Part shown: piece after piece, positions 43,106-50,954 of the stretch
How positions within the stretch are numbered: the first letter of the stretch is position 1
Layout: the number at the start of each line of letters is the position of its first letter
From: Halegenticoccus soli
GTDB lineage: Archaea > Halobacteriota > Halobacteria > Halobacteriales > Haloferacaceae
NCBI RefSeq assembly: GCF_002844195.1
Contig: NZ_PEND01000001.1
Span: 620,001 to 684,000 of the forward strand
Reading direction: 5' to 3'
Length of the DNA: 64,000 nucleotides
Made by a program: the position numbers and the translations under genes
Notes under the pieces: generated by a model
Database searches by the model: none
Told to the model about the DNA's origin: nothing
The model's input: the letters and a program-made list of their open reading frames with translations, nothing else

Positions 43106-44146
43106 ATGAAAGCCGTCCAGTTCACGGATCACGGCGACCGCGACGTCATCACGTACGACGAGTTTCCGGACCCCGAGCCCGGACGCGACGAGGTGCTGGT
43201 GGACGTCAAGGCCGGCGCGCTGAACCACCTCGACATCTGGACGCGCAAGGGGTTACCCGGGGTGACCCTGGAGATGCCGCACGTCCCCGGGAGCGACGGC
43301 GCCGGCATTGTCGAGGCCGTGGGGGAGGACGTGAGCCGGTTCGAGCCCGGCGATCACGTCGCCGTGACCGCCGGCGTCGCCTGCGGCGAGTGCGAGTTCT
43401 GCCGCCACGGCGAGGAGTCGATGTGCGTGCGCTTCCGCATCCTCGGCGAGCACCTTCCGGGCGTCCACGCCGAGGTGGCGGCGGTGCCGGAGGACAACCT
43501 CGTGGCCGTGCCGAAGGACGTCGACTGGGAGATCGCCGGGTCGGCGTCGCTCGTCTTCCAGACCGCCTGGCGGATGCTCCTGACGCGCGGCGAACTCGCG
43601 CCGGGCGAGAAAGTGCTCGTCCTCGGCGCCTCCGGCGGCGTCGGCCACGCCGCGGTGCAGATCGCCGACTACGTCGGCGCGGAGGTGTACGCGACCGCGA
43701 GCAGCGACGAGAAGCTCGAGTACGCCGAGGCGTGCGGCGCGGACCACCTCATCAACTACGAGGCGGAGGACTTCGCCGGGGCGATCCGCGAGCTGACCGG
43801 CAAGCGCGGCGTCGACATGGTGGTCGACCACGTCGGCGCGGCGACGTGGCGCGACTCGCTGAAGAGCCTGGCGAAGGGCGGCCGGATCGTCACCTGCGGG
43901 GCGACCACGGGCGGGCGACCGGAGACGGACCTGAACCGCATCTTCTGGAACCAGCTGTCAGTCGTCGGGTCGACGATGGCGACGCCGGGGGAGGTCGACG
44001 ACGTGCTCGAACTGGTGTGGGACGGCACGTTCGAGCCGCGGATCCGTGAGGTGCTCCCGATGAGCGAGACCGCCCGCGCCCACGAGATGATCGAGAACCG
44101 TGAGGGATTTGGCAAAGTGGTGGTAAGACCAGACAGTGAACTCTGA
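43106..44146 (+). CDS. Zinc-type medium-chain alcohol dehydrogenase
   Basis: The 346-residue oxidoreductase has the MDR layout. The catalytic zinc site includes HVPGSDGAGIVEAVGEDV and the structural-zinc loop GVACGECEFCRHGEESMC keeps four Cys. The NAD(P)-binding motif is VLVLGASGGVGHAAVQIADYVGAEVYATASS. The closing segment MSETARAHEMIENREGFGKVVV is typical of quinone-oxidoreductase-like members, so the substrate may be an alcohol or an enone. ATG 43106 fits the family N terminus MKAVQFTDHGDRD; the nine-residue extension from 43079 does not. The stop lies inside the next gene, overlapping its start by 11 nt. Confidence 0.88.
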   Translation: MKAVQFTDHGDRDVITYDEFPDPEPGRDEVLVDVKAGALNHLDIWTRKGLPGVTLEMPHVPGSDGAGIVEAVGEDVSRFEPGDHVAVTAGVACGECEFCRHGEESMCVRFRILGEHLPGVHAEVAAVPEDNLVAVPKDVDWEIAGSASLVFQTAWRMLLTRGELAPGEKVLVLGASGGVGHAAVQIADYVGAEVYATASSDEKLEYAEACGADHLINYEAEDFAGAIRELTGKRGVDMVVDHVGAATWRDSLKSLAKGGRIVTCGATTGGRPETDLNRIFWNQLSVVGSTMATPGEVDDVLELVWDGTFEPRIREVLPMSETARAHEMIENREGFGKVVVRPDSEL

Positions 44147-44645
44147 GGGCGAGCGGAGGAAGCGAAGTGACGGCGTCTCCGCGAGCGAAGCGAGCGGAGG
44201 CTCGTCGGACGAGCGGAGCGAGTTCGACGGCGTCTCCGCGAGTAGCGCGGAGCGAAGCTCCGCGGACCGTTTGAGCGGGCGAGGCCCGCGAAAAGACGAA
44301 GCGAGCGGAGGCTCGTCGGGAGCGAAGCGACCCGACGGCGTCTCCGCGAGTAGCGCGGAGCAAACTGACGGCGGGTACGTCCACCGGCCCGAGGGCTACG
44401 ATGCCGACGAGCGGAGCGAACCGGAACCGACGGGGTTCGGCCGAGCCGGCTGGGCCCTCGTCGCCGTCGTCGTCCTCTCGTTCCTCGTGATCCCGGGCGT
44501 CATCTACCTCTTCCCCGGCGCGTTGTCGGAGCTGGGTCTGCCGTTCCTCGTGGCGATGCTCGTGCTGCCGATGGTCCCGGCGCTGCTGCTCGGCCTGACG
44601 GCCGTCTGGTCGATGACCGGCGCGACCCGCGGCCGGCGGCGGTAG
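44136..44645 (+). CDS. Hypothetical membrane protein with a repeat-built N-terminal arm
   Basis: The C-terminal 75 residues have two strong helices (WALVAVVVLSFLVIPGVIYLF and GLPFLVAMLVLPMVPALLLGLTAVW) and look like an ordinary haloarchaeal membrane protein. The first 90 residues are Ser/Gly/Ala/Glu-rich and come from tandem repeats in the DNA (GVSAS and EASGGSS-type units). The start is GTG 44136, within the last codons of the dehydrogenase. The unusual arm may be a repeat invasion or expansion; its composition differs from both neighbours. No function can be assigned. Confidence 0.6.
   Translation: MNSEGERRKRSDGVSASEASGGSSDERSEFDGVSASSAERSSADRLSGRGPRKDEASGGSSGAKRPDGVSASSAEQTDGGYVHRPEGYDADERSEPEPTGFGRAGWALVAVVVLSFLVIPGVIYLFPGALSELGLPFLVAMLVLPMVPALLLGLTAVWSMTGATRGRRR
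44169..44350 (+). repeat. Interleaved GC-rich repeats inside the membrane-protein gene
   Basis: GACGGCGTCTCCGCGAG occurs three times (44169-44185, 44226-44242 and 44334-44350), and a 22-bp unit (GAAGCGAGCGGAGGCTCGTC plus GG) occurs twice (44187-44208 and 44298-44319). All are in the coding strand. The units resemble the short GAGCGGAGCGA-type elements seen elsewhere in the window. Confidence 0.7.
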
Positions 44646-44694
44646 GGTCCCGCACGCAGGCAGGTATTTACTGCGAGGCGGCGTATCGAGGTCC

Positions 44695-44769
44695 ATGAAC
44701 GCACAGTACGGCGGCTTCGGGTCGCCGCAACTCGGCTGGTCGATCCAGGGGACGTCGGCTCTCGCGTGA
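44695..44769 (+). CDS. 24-codon leader peptide or very small gene before the hydrolase
   Basis: A TATA-like GGTATTTA (44663-44670) lies about 28 nt before ATG 44695, so the transcript should begin at this ATG. The peptide MNAQYGGFGSPQLGWSIQGT ends SALA and a TGA, and the hydrolase ATG follows after one base. It might be a leader peptide that couples translation, or the promoter's first start codon by chance. Confidence 0.4.
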   Translation: MNAQYGGFGSPQLGWSIQGTSALA

Positions 44770-44770
44770 C

Positions 44771-45685
44771 ATGGCGGTCGACACAGACACCGACGTCGGC
44801 TACCCGTCGAACGTTCCCGGGGAGAGCGTCTACGTCGAGACGAACGGCGTCAGACTCCACACGGTGCAGGCGGGGCCGAACGACGGCCCGCTCGTCGTGC
44901 TCCTCCACGGCTTTCCCGAGTTCTGGTACGCGTGGCACGACCAGATCCGACCGCTCGCGAACGCCGGCTTCCGCGTCGTCGTCCCCGACCAGCGGGGGTA
45001 CAACCTGAGCGACAAGCCGTCGAGCGTGTCGGCGTACCGCATCGACGAACTCGCCGCCGACGTGGTCGGCCTGATCGACGCGACGGGCCGCGAGAAGGCG
45101 TTCGTCGTCGGGCACGACTGGGGCGCCGCCGTCGGGTGGTGGGTCGCCCTGCACCACCCGGGACACGTGGAGAAGTTCTGCGCCGTGAACGTCCCCCACC
45201 CGTCGGTGTTCCGGCGGACCCTCAGGCGGAGCTGGAGTCAGCGGCTGCGAAGCTGGTACGTGGCCTTCTTCCAGCTTCCGGTGCTCCCGGAGGCGACCTC
45301 GCGGTTCCACGACTGGGAGCTGATCGTGCGGACGATGCGAGAGTCGAGCGAGCCCGGAACCTTCTCCGAGGTCGACTTCGAGCGCTACCGCGAGGCGTGG
45401 AGCAGGCCGGGAGCGTTCACCGCGATGGTGAACTGGTACCGCGCGATCGTGCGCAACCGACCCCGTCCGCGGCGCAGACGGGTCCGGGTACCGACGCTCG
45501 TCATCTGGGGGGCGAGGGATCAGTTCCTCAAGAAGTCGATGGCGCGGCCGAGCGTGAACCTGTGCGACGACGGTCGGCTGGCGATGCTCGACGCGAGCCA
45601 CTGGGTCCAACACGAGGAGCCGGTGAAGGTGGCGAACCTGCTCCTCGACTTCTTCTCGGAGCGGGGGAATCACCGAGCGGAGTAA
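44771..45685 (+). CDS. Alpha/beta-fold hydrolase, epoxide-hydrolase/dehalogenase-like
   Basis: The 304-residue protein shows the oxyanion motif VVLLHGFPEFWYAW (about 42-55), the nucleophile elbow VVGHDWGAAVGWW with Asp116, and the catalytic His in ASHWVQHEEP close to the C terminus. The acid lies in LVIWGARDQFLK. An Asp nucleophile and the H-G-F-P-E motif place it with soluble epoxide hydrolases and haloalkane dehalogenases rather than esterases. Substrate unknown; cytosolic. The cap domain (about 140-225) is rich in Trp and Arg. Confidence 0.85.
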   Translation: MAVDTDTDVGYPSNVPGESVYVETNGVRLHTVQAGPNDGPLVVLLHGFPEFWYAWHDQIRPLANAGFRVVVPDQRGYNLSDKPSSVSAYRIDELAADVVGLIDATGREKAFVVGHDWGAAVGWWVALHHPGHVEKFCAVNVPHPSVFRRTLRRSWSQRLRSWYVAFFQLPVLPEATSRFHDWELIVRTMRESSEPGTFSEVDFERYREAWSRPGAFTAMVNWYRAIVRNRPRPRRRRVRVPTLVIWGARDQFLKKSMARPSVNLCDDGRLAMLDASHWVQHEEPVKVANLLLDFFSERGNHRAE

Positions 45686-45908
45686 CTCGATCGGCCATCG
45701 GCTTCGTCCGCACCCCGATGCGATGTGCGGCGAGTGCGAACGGACGGCTCCGGCGCCGAACGCGGAACGGGTCGCCGTGCTCCCGCGGGCCGTTCCGCGG
45801 CTGTCTCTCAGAGCATGGCACCAACTGGCCCCGTTTTGGCATATTAATCTCAGGACGTCGCGGAGGTCAAAGGGGAGCGGCGGCCTGCAACGGCTCGCGC
45901 GGACCGGC

Positions 45909-46607
45909 TCACCACCCGATGACTTCCCGGTCGCGCCAGAACCGCCCCGCCGGACTTCCGGGCCTGAACCGGCAGAGCCACGCCGGCGTCTCCGCCCCCT
46001 TCTCGACGGGGCGGCTCGCGTCCCCGCCGCCCATGTCCGTCCGCACCCACCCCGGGCAGACCGAGTTGGCGATCAGGCCGCGCTCGCCGTACTCGCCGTG
46101 GAGGTAGGCGGTCAGCCCGTTCAGCCCGGTCTTCGAAACCCGGTAGGCCGGGGACCTGCCGCTCTGTGGTTCGGTGATCGCGCCCATGCCGGAGGAAACG
46201 TTGACGACGCGTCCGCCCTCCCGCTGGAGCAGGAGGGGGAGCGCGTGCTTGCAGAGCAGCATCGGGCCGCGGAGGTTGACCGCGAGCGTCCGGTCGATGC
46301 GTTCCGTCGGTTCGCCGACGAGCGAGTCGCCGAACTCGCCCACTCCCGCGTTGTTCACCAGCACGTCCAGCCGGCCCGCCTCCTCGAAGATGCCGTCGAC
46401 CGCGGCCTCGATGTCGCCCTCCTGGGTCACGTCCAGAAGGACCGACCGCTGGTCGCCGGGCACCTCGTGTGAAACGCTCCGAACGCCGGCGTACACCGTC
46501 GCGCCGAGGTCCGCCAGTCGGGCGGCGATCTCCCTCCCGATCCCCCGGTTCGCGCCGGTGACGAGCGCGACCTGTCCGTCGAGCGAATCGTACAGTTCGG
46601 GTTGCAT
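45909..46607 (-). CDS. Short-chain dehydrogenase/reductase
   Basis: Classical SDR of 232 residues: cofactor motif TGANRGIG (17-24), NNAG (85-88), catalytic Ser139 in VVNVSSG, and Tyr155/Lys159 in AYRVSKT. An Arg in GVRSV after the second strand suggests a preference for NADP(H). The substrate is not predictable. ATG 46607 is chosen; the earlier residues from 46634 would overlap the putative promoter. Its 5' end faces the HAD gene at 46670, with about 60 nt between the two divergent starts. Confidence 0.87.
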   Translation of the reverse strand: MQPELYDSLDGQVALVTGANRGIGREIAARLADLGATVYAGVRSVSHEVPGDQRSVLLDVTQEGDIEAAVDGIFEEAGRLDVLVNNAGVGEFGDSLVGEPTERIDRTLAVNLRGPMLLCKHALPLLLQREGGRVVNVSSGMGAITEPQSGRSPAYRVSKTGLNGLTAYLHGEYGERGLIANSVCPGWVRTDMGGGDASRPVEKGAETPAWLCRFRPGSPAGRFWRDREVIGW

Positions 46608-46669
46608 CGCGTGCGAATTACCGGCACGCGGCAATAGGCCTTATCTACGGCCGGCCCGATCGTGATGGC

Positions 46670-47314
46670 GTGGCAACTGTTTACGTCGATCTCGACGGCA
46701 CGCTCGTCCGGTACGAGCGCTCCTACGGGGAGATCTTCGCCGCGACCTGCGAGTCGCTCGGCGTCGCCGTCGGCGGGGACGGCGTCGACTACTACACGGA
46801 GTCCTTCTTCGAGCGCTTCCTCTCGTTCGCCGACGACCCGTACCGCGAAGCGGCCGCCGACCTCTGTTCGGCGTACGACCTCGACGTCGACGGCGGAACC
46901 TTCGCCGACGCGTACCTCGAACGCGAAATCGCGGCCTCGACGGTCGCCTCCGGCGCGAAGGCGGCGCTCTCGGCGCTGGCCGCGGATCACGCCCTCGGCG
47001 TGCTCTCGAACGGCGTCGGGGAGGTACAGCGCGCGAAGCTGGCGGCCCACGGCCTCGAACCCCTGTTCGACGAGATCCTCGTCTCGCACGAGTTCGGGGC
47101 GATGAAGCCGGATCCGGCGATCTTCGCGGCCGCGAAGGAGCGACTGCCGGCCGAGCGGTACGTCTACGTCGGCGACGACCCCGACGACGACATCGAGCCG
47201 GCGCGGGCGGCCGGCTTCCTGCCGGTACAGGTGACGGACGGCGACGACCCCGACCCGGGGGCCGCCCTCCACGTCTCCCCCGACGAGTTCTTCCGCGTCG
47301 CCGAACTCGTCTGA
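46670..47314 (+). CDS. HAD-superfamily hydrolase
   Basis: The 214-residue phosphatase begins directly at its catalytic strand, ATVYVDLDGTLVRYERSY (nucleophile Asp7). Motif II is GVLSNGVG, Lys in GAMKPDPAIFAAAKE is motif III, and YVYVGDDPDDDIEPARAAGF is motif IV. The cap is helical. By sequence it falls with HAD enzymes such as phosphoglycolate phosphatase or the 2-haloacid dehalogenase-like group; the substrate is unknown. Start codon GTG 46670. The gene is divergent from the SDR. Confidence 0.85.
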   Translation: MATVYVDLDGTLVRYERSYGEIFAATCESLGVAVGGDGVDYYTESFFERFLSFADDPYREAAADLCSAYDLDVDGGTFADAYLEREIAASTVASGAKAALSALAADHALGVLSNGVGEVQRAKLAAHGLEPLFDEILVSHEFGAMKPDPAIFAAAKERLPAERYVYVGDDPDDDIEPARAAGFLPVQVTDGDDPDPGAALHVSPDEFFRVAELV

Positions 47315-47357
47315 GCGCGTCCGGGCGGGCGCTTCCGGCCGTCCCTGCCACACCCGA

Positions 47358-47789
47358 TCACTCGACGGCGATCGGCAGCGGATCGAACGCCTCGCCCGTC
47401 CAGCGCCACGCCCGAACCTCGTCCGTTCGGGGCGCGACGATGAGGTAGACGTACCCGTTCCACGTCGCCCGATCGCGGTCCGTCTCGCTCGGAACCGGCG
47501 GGCTCTCGGGATGGGAGTGGTAGAACCCGACGACGTCCAGTCCCGCCGCTTCGGCGTCCTCGATCGCGGCGAGCGCCTCCGCCGGATCGAGTTCGTACTC
47601 CGTCCGCGGATTCGCCGCGACGTTCGGGACGCGCCGGCAGTCGGTCGCGCGGTCTGCGCCGTCCCGCTCACGGGCCCGCGCGCCGACGAGAACGCCGCAC
47701 ACCTCCCGCGGACCGTCGCGGAGCCCCTGGCGGGCGTGACGGAGCAGGGCCCCGCGGACCCCGTCAGCGAGCGTCAGCTCGGAAGTCAC
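47358..47789 (-). CDS. JAMM/MPN+ metalloprotease, desampylase-like
   Basis: The 143-residue protein has a complete JAMM zinc site: Glu29 in REVCGVLVG, His91 and His93 in FYHSHPESPP, Ser101 and Asp104 in PSETDRD. Archaeal proteins of this size, including Haloferax HvJAMM1, remove SAMP ubiquitin-like tags from proteins and also process SAMP precursors. The start is GTG 47789, placed 26 nt inside the end of the isomerase gene, so translation is coupled. No other SAMP-pathway gene lies in the window. Confidence 0.8.
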   Translation of the reverse strand: MTSELTLADGVRGALLRHARQGLRDGPREVCGVLVGARARERDGADRATDCRRVPNVAANPRTEYELDPAEALAAIEDAEAAGLDVVGFYHSHPESPPVPSETDRDRATWNGYVYLIVAPRTDEVRAWRWTGEAFDPLPIAVE

Positions 47790-48354
47790 GGCGCATGGCG
47801 ATCTCGAACCACGGGCAGAGCCGCAGCTGCCGGTACCACCGGGGGTGGTCGTGGAGGTGCTCGTAGTCCACCCAGAGCAGCCCGCCGATCTCGTCCTCGT
47901 CGGGGTCGAGGGAGACGTCGTCCAGTGTCACCTTGAGCACGGCGCAGACCTCCCACTCGACGCCCTCATTCGGGTAGTAGCGCTTGTACTCGAACCGGTC
48001 CGTCACCCGGAGGTCGTCGTACTGGTCGGGCGTGACGCCGAGTTCCTCTTCGAGGCGCTTTCGGGTCGCCTCCTCCTGCGTCTGTCCCTGACTCGGGTGG
48101 GAGGCGACGGTGCCGTCCCAGTAGGTGTCCCAGAGGCGCTTTTTCGGGCTGCGCTGGGCGAGGAGCAGCCGCCCGCCGCCGTCGAAGACGAGGCAGGTGA
48201 ACGCCCGGTGCCGGACGCCGTCGCCGGTGTGGGCTTCGAGTCGGTTCACGAGCCCCTGCTCGTTGTCGTCCCCGTCGACGGCGATGACGTTCTGTCGGGC
48301 GTTCCTGTGGACCTCGGCCTCCTCTCCGGACGCCGGAACCTCGTTCGCGCTCAT
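47764..48354 (-). CDS. idi: Isopentenyl-diphosphate delta-isomerase, type I (Nudix)
   Basis: Interconverts isopentenyl and dimethylallyl diphosphate, needed for archaeal lipids, carotenoids and polyprenols. The 196-residue protein carries RHRAFTCLVFD, LLLAQRSPKKRLWDTYWDGTVASHP (the active-site Cys of many type-I enzymes is replaced here by the D-G-T-V-A context) and the Nudix-like QEEATRKRLEEELG, plus the C-terminal acid site VEWEVCAVLKV. ATG 48354 is preferred to distant upstream starts in the same frame. Its end overlaps the desampylase gene. Confidence 0.87.
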   Translation of the reverse strand: MSANEVPASGEEAEVHRNARQNVIAVDGDDNEQGLVNRLEAHTGDGVRHRAFTCLVFDGGGRLLLAQRSPKKRLWDTYWDGTVASHPSQGQTQEEATRKRLEEELGVTPDQYDDLRVTDRFEYKRYYPNEGVEWEVCAVLKVTLDDVSLDPDEDEIGGLLWVDYEHLHDHPRWYRQLRLCPWFEIAMRRDFRADAR

Positions 48355-48543
48355 GGCGGAGTCATTGCGCACGGGGGTGAAGGGTTCTTCGATGCGGGCG
48401 GCGATTCCGCGCCGCGTCAGTCGACCAACGGGACGGCGGCTGACTCGCTTCGCGTCGGTCGATTGGCGGCGCGGCGACCGAAACGGCCCCGCTTCGGCGT
48501 CGAGAGGGGGAAGAGCAAAGGGTCGCCCCCCGGTTGTTCGACT

Positions 48544-49203
48544 GTGTACGCTGTCGACCTCCACACCCACAGCCGTTTCTTCCACGGATGGCGCGGCCGA
48601 CCGACGCGGTACGACCCGATCGGGCTGCGCCTGCACGCGCTGGTCGCCCGGCTCCGCGGCCTCGACGGCTTCGCCGTGACGAACCACGACTACGCGTACT
48701 CCGCCGAGATCGGCACGCCGACGGTCCCGGGCGTCGAGGTGTCGACGACCGAGGGACACGTGGTCGTGGTCGGGCCGGACCCGCCGAGCCGGACGGAGGC
48801 GGGCGGCCTCACGCCGGTCGAGACGGTGTCGCTCGCGCACGAGCGGGGGTGCGCGGCGATCCTCGCCCACCCGTACCGCAACAGCGCGGCGCGGAACTCC
48901 GACGCCGAGTTCGACGCCGTGGAGTTGAACGGGAAGAACCCCGACCACGTCGCGCGGACGCGGCGGCTCGCCGAGCGGCTCGGCCTCCCGCTCGTCGGCG
49001 GCAGCGACGCGCACTATCCGATCGAAGTCGGCCGGGCGTACACCCGGATCGACGCCGACGACCTCTCGCCCGCCTCCGTGGTCGAGGCGATCCGCGGCGG
49101 CCGGATCGAACCGGTCGTCAAGCTCGGCCCCGCCGACCGCGTCCTCGCGAAGGCGTACAACCGCATCCACACGGCCAAAGGGTGGATGGACACCGGCGAG
49201 TGA
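48544..49203 (+). CDS. PHP-domain metal-dependent hydrolase
   Basis: The 219-residue protein belongs to the PHP superfamily. Metal ligands are visible in VDLHTHSRF (start), AVTNHDYAY, LAHPYRN and GGSDAHYPIEVGRAYT. PHP proteins hydrolyse phosphate esters or serve as exonuclease modules, so this may be a histidinol-phosphatase-like or RNase AM-like enzyme. Start codon GTG 48544 places the first ligand strand five residues in. The C-terminal VLAKAYNRIHTAKGW is shared with haloarchaeal relatives. Confidence 0.83.
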   Translation: MYAVDLHTHSRFFHGWRGRPTRYDPIGLRLHALVARLRGLDGFAVTNHDYAYSAEIGTPTVPGVEVSTTEGHVVVVGPDPPSRTEAGGLTPVETVSLAHERGCAAILAHPYRNSAARNSDAEFDAVELNGKNPDHVARTRRLAERLGLPLVGGSDAHYPIEVGRAYTRIDADDLSPASVVEAIRGGRIEPVVKLGPADRVLAKAYNRIHTAKGWMDTGE

Positions 49204-49264
49204 GGTCGGCGCGCGCTTGCGCCGGCTTGCGCTCGTCCGCGCCGCGCTGACGCTATTCCGCGTC

Positions 49265-50347
49265 CTACTCCGGGTGCGGCTCGTACGATTCCCCGACGCA
49301 AACGTCGAGGCCGCCCGCCCGCGTTTCCGCGGCGAGGCGGTCGGCGGCGATCATCTCGCCGTCGAGGCTGAACCGGATCGGCTCGTCGCCGAGCACGTCG
49401 AGCGAGAGTTCGGGCGCCTTCAGCCGGGTGATGTGCTCCGTCTCGCCGCCGAACAGGCGCTGGACCGCCGCCTGCCCGGCGAGATCGACGGCGGGCCGGT
49501 CCTCGATGATCGTCACGTCGAAGAGCCCGTCTTCCATGTCCGCCTGCGTCCGCCCCTCGGCCGGGAACCGCCGGCCGTTTCCGACGAGGACGCACAGCGC
49601 CTCCCCGTGCCACGCCTCTCCTTCCCACCCGCCCCGAGCGTCGTCGTACCCGCTCTCGCTCTCGCCGTCGTCGCGGGGGGCTCCGCCCTCCCGCGGTACC
49701 GAGGCCGACTCGAGGTCGACGCCGAGGCGCACGGCGTCGAAGTCGGCGAGGGTCCGAAGCGTGGTCAGAACGTACGCCACGACGCCGAACCGGCTCTTCG
49801 ACTCCGCCTCCGTCGCGCCGCTCGCTTCGGCGGTCAGCCCGCCCACGCAGGAGTTGACGAACGGGCGTTCGGTCGTTCCCTCGTCCGTCGTCGCGCTGAC
49901 GCGCCCCACGTCGATCCGGCGGCGGCGGCCGGACTCCATGACCTCGAAGGCGTGTTCGATCCCCTCGACGCCGACGTTCCCGGCGAAGTTGTTGCCGGTC
50001 CCCGCCGGCACGACGCCGAGCGTCACGTCTCCGAGCCCGCCCGCGCGGTCGACGCCGCGGACGACCTCGTTGATCGTCCCGTCGCCCCCGCAGGCCGCCA
50101 CGAACTCGGCACCGTCCTCGACGGCCTCGGCCGCGAGGCGGACGCCGTCGCGCTCCTCGTCCGTCTCGCGGACGGAAAAGCCGTGGTCGGCCGCGAGATC
50201 GCGGACCGTCGCGGCGTGGTCCGCGCTCCCGCTGATCGGGTTCAAGACGAGCACCCGGTCGCCGCGGGCGGGACGGCCGCCGTCAGCCGCGGCTCGGAGG
50301 GTGCGACCGCCGGAAGAAGGGCCGTCCGGCCGGGGGTCTCGTCGCAT
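49265..50347 (-). CDS. Diacylglycerol kinase-family lipid kinase (YegS-like)
   Basis: The 360-residue protein transfers phosphate from a nucleotide to a lipid hydroxyl. The catalytic domain is marked by RVLVLNPISGSADHA, AACGGDGTINEVVRGV (87-98) and VVPAGTGNNFAGNVG, and the beta-sandwich C domain by VLVGNGRRFPAEGRTQADMEDGLFDVTI. In the middle an acidic insert (GGAPRDDGESESGYDD) replaces a shorter loop. A first stretch of about 28 residues (MRRDPRPDGPSSGGRTLRA) is not family-like, so a later start is possible. Confidence 0.85.
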   Translation of the reverse strand: MRRDPRPDGPSSGGRTLRAAADGGRPARGDRVLVLNPISGSADHAATVRDLAADHGFSVRETDEERDGVRLAAEAVEDGAEFVAACGGDGTINEVVRGVDRAGGLGDVTLGVVPAGTGNNFAGNVGVEGIEHAFEVMESGRRRRIDVGRVSATTDEGTTERPFVNSCVGGLTAEASGATEAESKSRFGVVAYVLTTLRTLADFDAVRLGVDLESASVPREGGAPRDDGESESGYDDARGGWEGEAWHGEALCVLVGNGRRFPAEGRTQADMEDGLFDVTIIEDRPAVDLAGQAAVQRLFGGETEHITRLKAPELSLDVLGDEPIRFSLDGEMIAADRLAAETRAGGLDVCVGESYEPHPE

Positions 50348-50441
50348 GGCGCGTGCTACTCCCGCCGACGAGATAGGTTTGGCGGGCGAACCGACGGACG
50401 GGACGACAGGTGCCCGCGGTGGTGGGCGGATCCGCGGTCGG

Positions 50442-50855
50442 TCAGCCGAGCCGCTCGTCGAGGATCAGCCGCGTCTTGGTGCTCTTCACCTCCTCCAGCT
50501 CGCGCGCCTGCGTGATGAGATCGTTCACCGCGCGCGTGTCGGCGGCGTCGACGACGAGCACGATGTCCTCCTCGCCCGACACCTGCCAGGCGAAGTCGAC
50601 CTCCTCCCACTCTGCCATCCGATCCGACACCGCCGCGGTGTTCACGTCGACCGCGACGGACACCTCGATCATCGCCTTGACGTTGCCCGTCCGGGTCGCG
50701 ACGGTGAACCGCTCGATGACGCCCTCGGTCGTCATCCGCTCGACTCGATTCCTGACCGTCCCCTCCGAGGTGCCGACGCGCTCTGCGATCTCCGTGTAGG
50801 GCGTTCGCGCGTCGCGTCGGAGGATGCTGAGGATCCGCCGGTCGAGGTCGTCCAT
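50442..50855 (-). CDS. Lrp/AsnC-family transcriptional regulator
   Basis: The 137-residue regulator has the winged helix-turn-helix LDRRILSILRRDARTPYTEIAERVGTSEGTVRNRVERM at about 4-41 and a RAM ligand-binding domain with AMIEVSVAVDVN, WQVSGEEDIVLVVDAAD and VKSTKTRLILDERLG. Lrp proteins bind DNA as dimers or octamers and respond to amino acids. The gene is divergent from carA. A 19-bp palindrome (50887-50905) lies between them and probably serves both promoters, so it is likely to regulate itself and carbamoyl phosphate synthesis. ATG 50855 is preferred to ATG 50861. Confidence 0.9.
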   Translation of the reverse strand: MDDLDRRILSILRRDARTPYTEIAERVGTSEGTVRNRVERMTTEGVIERFTVATRTGNVKAMIEVSVAVDVNTAAVSDRMAEWEEVDFAWQVSGEEDIVLVVDAADTRAVNDLITQARELEEVKSTKTRLILDERLG

Positions 50856-50886
50856 GTGCACGGGGATGCGTCTCGTGCAGCTTAGG

Positions 50887-50917
50887 GATTACGAAATTCG
50901 TAATCTGATTTCGAAAG
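50887..50917. promoter_or_regulatory. Palindromic operator between lrp and carA
   Basis: GATTACGAA-A-TTCGTAATC is a perfect 9-bp inverted repeat at 50887-50905, followed by GATTTCGAAAG, a related half site. It lies just upstream of the carA TATA box and beside the lrp-like promoter. The core TTACGAAATTCG also occurs upstream of carB, 78 nt before its start. Confidence 0.7.
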
Positions 50918-50922
50918 TAAGG

Positions 50923-50929
50923 CTTATAC
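50923..50929 (+). promoter_or_regulatory. TATA box for carA
   Basis: CTTATAC centred about 29 nt before ATG 50955, which supports a leaderless transcript and the choice of ATG 50955 over GTG 50943. Confidence 0.6.
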
Positions 50930-50954
50930 GCCCGGGTTTCGTGTGTTTCTCGTA

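Noticed and set aside
45723-45900. Cys-containing frame beginning MCGECERTAP
   Set aside because: Cysteine spacing is suggestive, but the remainder is Arg/Pro-rich and no promoter lies at the right place.
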